This document shows, in pieces, positions 1 through 5,149 of a stretch of 6,125 bases of DNA (position 1 is the first letter of the stretch; every line of letters begins with the position of its first letter). Source of the stretch: Syntrophomonadaceae bacterium (GTDB lineage Bacteria > Bacillota > Dethiobacteria > DTU022). A model generated the notes under the pieces. The model ran no database searches. It was given only the letters and a program-made list of their open reading frames with translations, and was not told the DNA's origin. The stretch covers positions 1 to 6,125 of the forward strand of contig SKPU01000100.1 of assembly GCA_007119335.1 (NCBI GenBank). Direction: 5' to 3'. A program made the translations under genes and the position numbers.

Positions 1-22
1 ATACATACAGTGAAACAGTTTA

Positions 23-358
23 TTATGGGGCTGAACATCTGTCGTCCTCAAAAGCAACCTTCGGGCTTTCCTTAAAGCTTGAATCGGCCACCGGTTTAAA
101 TAGTTTTTTATTTATATAAGCAGCATATTTTTCAAAACCTTCTTTATCTAAAGAACAAAATGAGGAATTCTTTATGTAGCGGCACTTGATTAATTCCATC
201 TCACTGAGGGATTTAACATGATAAGAAACAGTTGACTGGCTCAATCCTAATTTTTCAATCAACTCACATACACAATGCTCTCTTTCCAGCAGCAGCCCGA
301 TAATCTCCAGGCGATGCTCCTCACAGAGGGCTTTAAAATATGGAAGCAGGTTTTTCAT
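23..358 (-). CDS. ArsR/SmtB-family metal(loid)-responsive transcriptional repressor
   Basis: This is a 111-residue winged-helix repressor of the ArsR/SmtB family, a cytoplasmic dimer that normally leaves its operator when metal or metalloid binds. The N-terminal helix (KALCEEHRLEIIGLL, residues 9-23) is followed by the recognition region LGLSQSTVSYHVKSL (37-51) and a wing around 58-70. CVC at residues 29-31 matches the CVC of the arsenite-sensing alpha-3 motif, but the third Cys of the classic CVCDLC site is Ile34 here. Other cysteines are at 12, 59, 68 and 108, the last in the tail DDRCSAP. The start at 358 is chosen because GGGAGGA lies 7 bases upstream; an ATG eight codons earlier has no such site and would place the ribosome binding site inside the gene. 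Arsenic or antimony sensing is inferred from the CVC pair. The target genes are not visible, as only 22 bases follow the stop. Confidence 0.9.
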   Translation of the reverse strand: MKNLLPYFKALCEEHRLEIIGLLLEREHCVCELIEKLGLSQSTVSYHVKSLSEMELIKCRYIKNSSFCSLDKEGFEKYAAYINKKLFKPVADSSFKESPKVAFEDDRCSAP

Positions 359-365
359 CAAGTTT

Positions 366-372
366 TCCTCCC
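366..372 (-). promoter_or_regulatory. Ribosome binding site that sets the arsR-family start
   Basis: GGGAGGA on the minus strand lies 7 bases before the ATG at 358. It decides between this start and the in-frame ATG at 382. Confidence 0.8.
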
Positions 373-390
373 AAAAAAACATATTAGCTT

Positions 391-406
391 ATCGATATTT
401 TTCGAT
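391..406 (-). promoter_or_regulatory. Candidate ArsR-type operator
   Basis: A perfect 5-bp inverted repeat ATCGA-N6-TCGAT lies 33 bp upstream of the repressor start. Arm length and 6-bp gap resemble known ArsR operators of the ATCAA-N6-TTGAT type, so autoregulation is likely. Binding is inferred; only the symmetry is seen. Confidence 0.5.
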
Positions 407-419
407 TAAGTTAAGTAAT

Positions 420-448
420 ACATTAACAAAGAAAGTATAGCAAGTCAA
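420..448 (-). promoter_or_regulatory. Possible promoter of the arsR-family gene
   Basis: On the minus strand TTGACT (443-448) is followed after 17 bp by TAATGT (420-425), which matches only the three most conserved -10 positions. A competing reading is an extended -10, TGC-TATACT, with TATACT at 434-439. Either would place the ATCGA-N6-TCGAT repeat just downstream of the transcription start, a normal place for a repressor site. Which reading is right cannot be decided from sequence. Confidence 0.35.
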
Positions 449-493
449 CACTTAAATGACTGGGCTGACTGACCGAATATTGGCAGAAATATA

Positions 494-522
494 ATGACAA
501 AATAATGATTATGCATTATAAT
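494..522 (+). promoter_or_regulatory. Sigma-A-type promoter of the SCP2 gene
   Basis: ATGACA (494-499, five of six -35 bases) is followed after 17 bp by a perfect TATAAT (517-522). Transcription would begin near 529, giving a leader of about 125 nt before the ATG at 654. I see no strong hairpin or known riboswitch pattern in that leader. It does carry a purine-rich run GAAGGGAGGGAG near 571-582 that is too far from the gene to be its ribosome binding site. Confidence 0.65.
500..514. promoter_or_regulatory. Candidate Fur/PerR-family box in the SCP2 promoter
   Basis: The 11-bp core ATAATGATTAT (502-512) is a perfect palindrome around a central G. It matches the centre of the Bacillus 7-1-7 boxes for Fur (TGATAATnATTATCA) and PerR (TTATAATnATTATAA); the outer two bases on each side do not match either. 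It sits in the spacer between the -35 and -10 elements, where a repressor would block polymerase. AT-rich sequence makes chance palindromes easier, so this remains a candidate. Confidence 0.4.
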
Positions 523-653
523 ATATTTTACAAGAGTAATAATTCAACTGTTTAAGCATTTAATTTCGAAGAAGGGAGGGAGCGCTGTTACCAGATAAAC
601 AAGACCCTGAGCGATTTTAAACTATGTATTTATTTTAAGGAGGCTTATTTTTA

Positions 654-980
654 ATGGCAGACTTTAAAGAAATATTAGGTAACCTTAACCAGAAGATTGA
701 GGCAGCAGATCCTGCAAAAATGAAAGGGGTAAGCGCAGTATACCAGTTTGAATTGTCCGGAGATAATGGCGGTGTTTTCCACGTTCCTGTTGAAGATGGG
801 AAACCAACTGTCGTTGAATCAGAGCATGACAGTCCAAATATTACTATAACTATGGCAGCTGATGATTTCAACGATATGCTCGATGGAAAACTGAACGCTA
901 CTTCAGCATTTATGGCCGGCAAACTGAAAGTCAAAGGTGATATGTCCCTGGCTATGAAACTACAAAACCTGCTTAGCTAA
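654..980 (+). CDS. Stand-alone SCP2 sterol-binding-domain (lipid-binding) protein
   Basis: This 108-residue protein is a single SCP2 domain, a small alpha/beta fold with a hydrophobic tunnel that binds fatty acyl chains, sterols or other lipids. The most diagnostic part is the C-terminal GKLNATSAFMAGKLKVKGDM (about residues 78-97), followed by the amphipathic helix LAMKLQNLLS. The middle strand region SAVYQFEL (27-34) and NITITMAADDF (62-72) also fit. There is no signal peptide or membrane segment, so it is cytoplasmic, and its length is right for a whole domain. AAGGAGG at 637-643, 10 bases before the ATG, supports the start. It is transcribed alone, from a predicted promoter at 494-522 to a terminator at 1024-1067. 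The ligand and physiological role of bacterial single-domain SCP2 proteins are poorly known and nothing here fixes them; the neighbouring repressor gene is divergent and need not be related. Confidence 0.92.
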   Translation: MADFKEILGNLNQKIEAADPAKMKGVSAVYQFELSGDNGGVFHVPVEDGKPTVVESEHDSPNITITMAADDFNDMLDGKLNATSAFMAGKLKVKGDMSLAMKLQNLLS

Positions 981-1023
981 AACTGCTAACCATAAAGCTA
1001 TAAGCTCTATTTAACTCCAAAAC

Positions 1024-1067
1024 AAAAAAGCAGCGTTTTCCGGTTCACCCGGTAGCGCTGCTTTTTT
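1024..1067. terminator. Bidirectional terminator between the SCP2 gene and tatD
   Basis: A perfect 12-bp outer stem pairs AAAAAAGCAGCG (1024-1035) with CGCTGCTTTTTT (1056-1067); a smaller CCGG/CCGG stem can form inside (1040-1043 with 1049-1052). Both strands end the hairpin in a run of six T, so it can stop transcription from the SCP2 gene on plus and from tatD, whose stop is 10 bases away, on minus. Confidence 0.88.
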
Positions 1068-1077
1068 AATAACCTCA

Positions 1078-1866
1078 TTACACCCGATCAACCAGGGTGT
1101 CTGAAAATAAACGAACTGCATTGACATAAATTTGTTCAGCGAGCTGCTCCTGTTCCTGTCCCAGGGCCAGGGCTACCCTTTCATAAACCAGCCTCACATA
1201 AGCCGGTTCATTGCGCTTACTGCGGTATGCTTGGGGTGGAAGATAGGGCGAATCTGTTTCCAGGAGTAAACGGTTAGCGGGTATATAATTAAGCAGATCG
1301 CGCAAATCATGCGATCGCGGATAGGTAACCGGGCCAGCCAGGGAAATGTAAAACCCCAGATCAAGAAAAGCTTCGGCAAAACTGCGATCCCCGGAGAAAC
1401 AATGCATAACACCAACCGGATAAGGCAGCTCTTCTTCTTGAAGAATCTGCAGGGTTTCAGCGTAAGCCTCCCGGCTGTGGATTATAATCGGTTTTTGCAC
1501 CCGGCAGGCCAGCGAGAGCTGCTTCCGGAAAACTTCTTCCTGACTTTCCCTGGGTGACAGGTTGCGATAAAAATCAAGACCTATTTCACCTATAGCCAGC
1601 ACAGTTTCTGACCGGGCCAGGGTTTCGAGATCTTCCAGCCATTTTGCAGTTATTTTGGCAGCGCTGTGCGGGTGGACACCAACAGATGCCCCTACCTGGG
1701 GATAACGATTACTAAGCTCGACAGCCCGGCGTGAACTTTGCTCGTCCGCACCGGCATTGAGCACTGCGACTACTCCGGCCTGCTTGGCTCGATCAAGGAC
1801 TTGATCCAAATCCTTTTTAAACTGGGGAAAATCAAGATGGGCGTGTGTATCAATTAATGACCTCAA
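1078..1866 (-). CDS. tatD: TatD-family metal-dependent deoxyribonuclease
   Basis: This is a TIM-barrel amidohydrolase of the TatD family (YabD in Bacillus subtilis), a cytoplasmic metal-dependent nuclease linked to DNA repair and turnover. All expected metal ligands are present, numbered from the TTG start: THAHLD with His8 and His10, GEIGLDF with Glu94, PIIIHSR with His130, GVMHCFSG with His155, and ETDSPYLPP with Asp205. The 262-residue length is typical. I chose TTG at 1866-1864, giving MRSLIDTHAHLD, because the family normally begins only a few residues before this motif and AGGG lies 9 bases upstream. The frame stays open to 1929, but the extra 21 residues would overlap the end of metG and match nothing in the family. 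The start lies one base after the metG stop, so the two genes are almost certainly one transcript with coupled translation. The function is sure at family level; the in vivo substrate is not. Confidence 0.94.
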   Translation of the reverse strand: MRSLIDTHAHLDFPQFKKDLDQVLDRAKQAGVVAVLNAGADEQSSRRAVELSNRYPQVGASVGVHPHSAAKITAKWLEDLETLARSETVLAIGEIGLDFYRNLSPRESQEEVFRKQLSLACRVQKPIIIHSREAYAETLQILQEEELPYPVGVMHCFSGDRSFAEAFLDLGFYISLAGPVTYPRSHDLRDLLNYIPANRLLLETDSPYLPPQAYRSKRNEPAYVRLVYERVALALGQEQEQLAEQIYVNAVRLFSDTLVDRV

Positions 1867-1867
1867 A

Positions 1868-3817
1868 TTAACTGACCCTACTTCCCGGAGGTAAATCCTG
1901 ATCAACCGTGGAAAGAGCGAGTTTGCCATCTTGATCCGTTGCTGCTAAGATCATGCCCTGTGAAAGGACGCCGCGCAGTTTGGCCGGTTTCAGATTTGCA
2001 ACAAAAAGCACTGACTGGTCGACAAGTTCTTCCGGTTTGTAGTGCTTGGCAATGCCTGCCACTACCTGGCGGTTTTTTCCCTCTCCTACATTCACTTCAA
2101 TTTTTAATAGTTTATCTGACTTTGGAACACTCTCCGCTGAGATCACTTTTGCTACCCGCAGGTCAACTTTTTGGAAATACTCAAGGTTGATCAATCCTTC
2201 CTGCTCTTCCTCTTTTTCAGGCACATTTGTTTCTTCTACCGGAGGATCACCGCGCATCTCCCTGATCTCAGCCTGCATGTTAAGGCGTGGGAACAAATCA
2301 TCGCCTCTTTTAACGGTTGTACCCGGTTTCATTGCTCCCCATTTTCCTAAACTGGCCCAGCTCTGCAGTTCAGGATCATCTTTTATCCCGATCTGCTCCC
2401 AGATACTATCTGGAGTGCGGGGAATAAATGGCTGGATTATAACCGCAACAAAACGGATGCTTTCGATTAAGTTGTAAATAACTGTGCCGAGACGATCCCG
2501 CTTCTCAGGATCTTTCGCCAAATTCCAGGGCATATTGTCATCAATATATTTGTTGCTGCTGCGCACAAGAAGCCAAATCTCTGTCAGGGCATCACTAATC
2601 TTCATCTGTTCCATTTCTGATTCGACAGCATCCGGAATTTGCAGCGCTGTGGAACGCAAATCTTCATCAGCTCTTTCATCATAGGCAGTAGGTTCCGGTA
2701 GCACTCCGTCAAAGTACCGTTCAGCCATGGTCAGGGTTCTGCTGACCAGATTGCCAAGATCGTTAGCCAAGTCATTGTTAATGCGGGTTATAAAAGATTC
2801 CAGGCTGAAGATACCATCCTGGCCAAAGGGAATTTCTCGCAGCAGGAAATAGCGTAAAGCATCAGAGCTGTAACGTTCTGCTAAAACACGAGGGTCTATA
2901 GCATTGCCTTTAGATTTTGACATTTTCCCTTCTTCCAACATCAACCAACCGTGTCCGAAAACTGTTTTCGGCAGTGGCTCACCGAGAGCCATTAAGAATA
3001 TCGGCCAGTATATGGTGTGGAAGCGCAGGATATCTTTGCCAATCAGCTGTACATCAGCAGGCCAGAATACTTCATGCAAGCTGCCTTCTTCACCATAACC
3101 AAGAGCGGTAATATAGTTGCTCAAAGCATCAAGCCAGACATAAATAACATGATCCGGATCAAAAGGAACCGGTATACCCCAGTCGAATGAGGTTCTCGAA
3201 ACACACAGATCTTCGAGGCCCGGCTTAAGAAAATTATTGATCATTTCATTTTTGCGTGAAGGTGGAAGAATAAATTCAGGATTTGCTTCGATATGATCAA
3301 TTAATGCCTGGGCATAACGAGACATCCTGAAAAAATAAGCTTCTTCATCGATCAGTTCGACTTTGCGGCCACAATCGGGACAATTTCCCTCATCCATTTG
3401 TCGCTCTGTCCAGTAAGCTTCACATGGCGTGCAGTACCAACCTTCATATTTGCCTTTGTAAATATCTCCCTGTTCATAAAAACGGGTAAACATCCGGGCT
3501 ACTTTTTCAGTATGCCTCGGTTCAGAGGTCCGTATAAAATCATCGTAACAAATATCAAGTTCTTCCCACAATTCTTTAATCCAATCTACAATCTCATCAA
3601 CAAATTCAGCAGTCGGTTTCCCGGCAGCTTCAGCCTGCCTTTGAATTTTTTGGCCATGCTCATCTGTTCCGGTCAAAAACCACACCCGGTAACCGGTCAA
3701 TCGTTTAAAACGGGCCATAGCATCAGCAGCTACGGTAGTATAAGAATTTCCAACATGCAACCTGTTACTAGGATAATAAATTGGAGTGGTAATGTAAAAA
3801 GATTTTTTATCTGCCAA
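1868..3817 (-). CDS. metG: Methionyl-tRNA synthetase with C-terminal tRNA-binding domain
   Basis: This class I synthetase charges initiator and elongator tRNA-Met with methionine in the cytoplasm. The 649-residue protein has the Rossmann catalytic domain beginning FYITTPIYYPS, a connective region with a Cys4 zinc knuckle (Cys129, 132, 146, 149), the KMSKS loop at 298-302, the helical anticodon-binding domain (about 370-520, with NMPWNLAKD), an acidic linker, and a C-terminal Trbp111/EMAP-like OB domain from about 543 (INLEYFQKVDLRVAKV). This is the usual long form of Bacillota and many other bacteria. The HIGH motif reads HVGN (21-24), with Asn for the last His. The start is TTG: AGGAGG lies 7 bases before it at 3825-3830 and no better start is near. 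The metG promoter is about 40 bp upstream and tatD follows after one base. The leader is too short for a T-box. Assignment is secure. Confidence 0.98.
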   Translation of the reverse strand: MADKKSFYITTPIYYPSNRLHVGNSYTTVAADAMARFKRLTGYRVWFLTGTDEHGQKIQRQAEAAGKPTAEFVDEIVDWIKELWEELDICYDDFIRTSEPRHTEKVARMFTRFYEQGDIYKGKYEGWYCTPCEAYWTERQMDEGNCPDCGRKVELIDEEAYFFRMSRYAQALIDHIEANPEFILPPSRKNEMINNFLKPGLEDLCVSRTSFDWGIPVPFDPDHVIYVWLDALSNYITALGYGEEGSLHEVFWPADVQLIGKDILRFHTIYWPIFLMALGEPLPKTVFGHGWLMLEEGKMSKSKGNAIDPRVLAERYSSDALRYFLLREIPFGQDGIFSLESFITRINNDLANDLGNLVSRTLTMAERYFDGVLPEPTAYDERADEDLRSTALQIPDAVESEMEQMKISDALTEIWLLVRSSNKYIDDNMPWNLAKDPEKRDRLGTVIYNLIESIRFVAVIIQPFIPRTPDSIWEQIGIKDDPELQSWASLGKWGAMKPGTTVKRGDDLFPRLNMQAEIREMRGDPPVEETNVPEKEEEQEGLINLEYFQKVDLRVAKVISAESVPKSDKLLKIEVNVGEGKNRQVVAGIAKHYKPEELVDQSVLFVANLKPAKLRGVLSQGMILAATDQDGKLALSTVDQDLPPGSRVS

Positions 3818-3824
3818 GGTCAGG

Positions 3825-3830
3825 CCTCCT
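3825..3830 (-). promoter_or_regulatory. Ribosome binding site for the TTG start of metG
   Basis: AGGAGG on the minus strand is spaced 7 bases from the TTG at 3817-3815, which supports this rare start codon. Confidence 0.85.
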
Positions 3831-3855
3831 CAATAACTTAGGGGATGATGACGTA

Positions 3856-3883
3856 ATTATATCAGAGCACCAATTACTGTCAA
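3856..3883 (-). promoter_or_regulatory. Near-consensus sigma-A promoter of metG-tatD
   Basis: On the minus strand TTGACA (3878-3883) and TATAAT (3856-3861) are both perfect, separated by 16 bp. Transcription would start near 3849, leaving only about 30 nt before the TTG start. That leader is mostly the ribosome binding site, so no T-box, SAM riboswitch or attenuator fits between this promoter and metG. Confidence 0.85.
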
Positions 3884-3933
3884 GATGAACGCAACAGAAA
3901 GCATCATGAAAGAAAAGGTTTTTAAATTTGTTT

Positions 3934-3953
3934 TTCTTGTAAGATTCTTGTAA
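3934..3953. repeat. Pair of 9-bp direct repeats upstream of the abrB promoter
   Basis: TTCTTGTAA occurs at 3934-3942 and again at 3945-3953, an 11-bp period, so both copies face the same side of the helix. They end 26 bp before the abrB -35 box and lie upstream of the metG promoter as well. Tandem in-phase sites of this kind suit binding by a dimeric regulator, but no known box is recognised. Confidence 0.45.
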
Positions 3954-3978
3954 ACTTTAACATTTAGGGAAAATAACT

Positions 3979-3997
3979 ATTGACTTACCATGTCAAT
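3979..3997. promoter_or_regulatory. Inverted repeat over the abrB -35 box (candidate operator)
   Basis: ATTGAC-N7-GTCAAT is a perfect 6-bp inverted repeat whose left arm contains the first five bases of the abrB -35 hexamer. A protein bound here would compete with RNA polymerase. AbrB autoregulation is known in Bacillus subtilis, but AbrB sites have no strict consensus, so the binder is unknown. Confidence 0.4.
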
Positions 3998-4009
3998 TAC
4001 TGGTATACT
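3980..4009 (+). promoter_or_regulatory. Sigma-A-type promoter of abrB
   Basis: TTGACT (3980-3985) and TATACT (4004-4009) are each one base from consensus and separated by 18 bp. Transcription would start near 4016, giving a leader of about 40 nt. In that leader AGCG (4022-4025) can pair with CGCT (4051-4054) around the ribosome binding site, a weak closing stem. Confidence 0.75.
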
Positions 4010-4040
4010 GTTTGAACCAAAAGCGCTTCATTAAGAAGAA

Positions 4041-4047
4041 AAGGAGG
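4041..4047 (+). promoter_or_regulatory. Ribosome binding site for the TTG start of abrB
   Basis: AAGGAGG, the full anti-16S complement, lies 8 bases before the TTG at 4056. It fixes this start, which gives the MKSTGIVRKVDELGR N-terminus expected of AbrB. Confidence 0.9.
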
Positions 4048-4055
4048 AAACGCTC

Positions 4056-4298
4056 TTGAAATCAACAGGTATAGTTAGAAAAGTAGATGAATTGGGAAGA
4101 GTGGTCATCCCTATAGAATTAAGACGAACCTTGGGAATCAAAGTCAAAGACGCCTTAGAAATTTATGTTGACAATGAAAAAATAATCCTTAAAAAATACG
4201 AACCTGCCTGCTTATTCTGTGGAAACGCAGACAATGTAAAACATTTTGGCAGCCGCATCGTGTGCCAGGAATGCGTCGACAAACTGGCCAGTGAATAA
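4056..4298 (+). CDS. abrB: AbrB-family transition-state regulator with Cys4 tail
   Basis: This 80-residue DNA-binding protein belongs to the AbrB family of global regulators that hold back stationary-phase and sporulation genes during growth. Residues 1-50 form the swapped-hairpin AbrB domain and are very close to the Bacillus subtilis protein: MKSTGIVRKVDELGRVVIPIELRRTLGI. The DNA-contacting Arg8, Arg15, Arg23 and Arg24 are all present. The C-terminal part differs from Bacillus: Cys52-x2-Cys55 and Cys70-x2-Cys73 form a likely zinc ribbon, the form usual in Clostridia, which probably helps the protein form multimers. The start is TTG with an ideal ribosome binding site. The gene has its own promoter with an inverted repeat over the -35 box, is divergent from metG and convergent with ricT, and ends at a strong hairpin. 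The opposite orientation to its neighbours matches Bacillus subtilis. The regulon is not visible here. Confidence 0.96.
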   Translation: MKSTGIVRKVDELGRVVIPIELRRTLGIKVKDALEIYVDNEKIILKKYEPACLFCGNADNVKHFGSRIVCQECVDKLASE

Positions 4299-4313
4299 TG
4301 AGTAAAGAAGATT

Positions 4314-4350
4314 AATAAAGAGGCCACGGTTGAACCGTGGCCTCTTTATT
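4314..4350. terminator. Bidirectional terminator between abrB and ricT
   Basis: A perfect 17-bp inverted repeat (4314-4330 with 4334-4350) closes a 3-base loop. Its core is GAGGCCACGGT paired with ACCGTGGCCTC, flanked by AATAAA and TTTATT. The short T-rich ends (CTCTTTATT on both strands) allow termination in both directions. The ricT stop codon (4346-4348) lies inside one arm. Confidence 0.85.
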
Positions 4351-5149
4351 GCTGCGTATCAACCTCTTCCAGAGGGAAACTTCTGACATAGTCTGCTTCA
4401 GACAACTTAACCATAATTGTCTTATTTTTGCTATTAACCTCCTTGACAAACCCTTCACCGTCAGGGGTTAATACTTTTTCACCCGGACTGGGCATCTGGA
4501 GACGAGCTTCTTCATATGAACTGGCTTCATAGCGCAGGCAACACATCAACCTTCCGCACACTCCTGATATTTTGGTCGGATTGAGTGAAAGATTCTGCCC
4601 CTTAGCCATGCGGATCGAAACTGGTTCGAATTCATCCAGAAAAGTGGTGCAACAAAATGCTCTACCACAGGGACCAATGCCACCCTTAAGCTTTGCTTCA
4701 TCACGTACCCCGATCTGACGCAATTCAATACGTGTTTTAAAAATTGAAGCCAGATCTTTAACCAGCTCTCTGAAGTCGACTCTTTCTTCTGAAGTAAAAT
4801 AAAATATTATTTTATTACGGTCAAAAGTGTACTCAACCCGAACCAATTTCATGTCAAGCTTATGTTCTTTAATTTTTTCCTGGCAGCGCTTAAAAGCCAC
4901 AGCTTCTTTATTTTGATTTTCCTCAACCCAGCTGCAATCATTATCAGTGGCTTTACGAGCCACTTTTTTCAGGGGGTATATTAATTCTTCATCCGGCACC
5001 TCCCGCTCAGCTATAACAATTTCCCCTATCTCTTTACCTCGAGCAGTTTCTACGATCACCTGTTCCCCGAGCTGTAATTTATTTGAACCAGGTTCAAAAT
5101 AATAAGTCTTGCCGGCTTTTTTAAATCGAACACCGACTATCCTGGACAT
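4346..5149 (-). CDS. ricT: RicT/YaaT, PSP1-domain subunit of the RicAFT (Y) complex
   Basis: This 267-residue PSP1-family protein corresponds to RicT (YaaT) of Bacillus subtilis. There it joins RicA and RicF in a complex that carries iron-sulfur clusters, assists RNase Y in mRNA maturation and affects sporulation and competence. The diagnostic centre is GGIGPCGRAFCC (residues 156-167) and GVCGRLMCCL (196-205), giving six conserved cysteines: 161, 166, 167, 198, 203 and 204. These fit the positions known as cluster ligands in the Bacillus protein. The N-terminal beta domain (MSRIVGVRF to about 60) and the C-terminal KOW-like segment (PGEKVLTPDGEGFVKEVNSK) are intact. The ATG has AAAGGAGG about 8 bases upstream and overlaps the end of holB by 13 nt, so the two are coupled. 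The stop codon is within the downstream terminator. No ricA or ricF is in the window. Confidence 0.96.
   Translation of the reverse strand: MSRIVGVRFKKAGKTYYFEPGSNKLQLGEQVIVETARGKEIGEIVIAEREVPDEELIYPLKKVARKATDNDCSWVEENQNKEAVAFKRCQEKIKEHKLDMKLVRVEYTFDRNKIIFYFTSEERVDFRELVKDLASIFKTRIELRQIGVRDEAKLKGGIGPCGRAFCCTTFLDEFEPVSIRMAKGQNLSLNPTKISGVCGRLMCCLRYEASSYEEARLQMPSPGEKVLTPDGEGFVKEVNSKNKTIMVKLSEADYVRSFPLEEVDTQQ

Noticed and set aside
1..22. Near-palindrome AAACAGTTT after the arsR-family stop
   Set aside because: It is too short, has no T run and is cut by the window edge, so a terminator cannot be judged.
457..471. Short direct repeat TGACTG (457-462 and 466-471)
   Set aside because: Six-base copies 9 bp apart between the two divergent promoters are too short to separate from chance, and the spacing is not helical.
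556..654. Open frame ending in TAATG overlap with the SCP2 start
   Set aside because: It has no ATG, GTG or TTG start and no coding pattern. The TAATG arrangement is likely accidental.
635..934. 99-codon open frame on minus opposite the SCP2 gene
   Set aside because: It is the antisense shadow of a well-supported SCP2 domain and has no ribosome binding site or recognisable family.
1867..1929. N-terminal extension of TatD to 283 residues
   Set aside because: The 21 extra residues overlap the end of metG and precede the normal family N-terminus. The TTG at 1866 gives the usual length.
2046..2477. 143-codon open frame on plus inside metG
   Set aside because: It is low-complexity and Ser/Phe-rich, a reverse reading of conserved MetRS codons.
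3398..3841. 147-codon open frame on plus over the metG 5' end
   Set aside because: It lies over the MetRS catalytic core and the metG ribosome binding site, with no motif and no own ribosome binding site.
3818..4055. Possible T-box or SAM riboswitch in front of metG
   Set aside because: The near-consensus promoter leaves only about 30 nt of leader, and no specifier stem, antiterminator or terminator pattern is visible on the minus strand.
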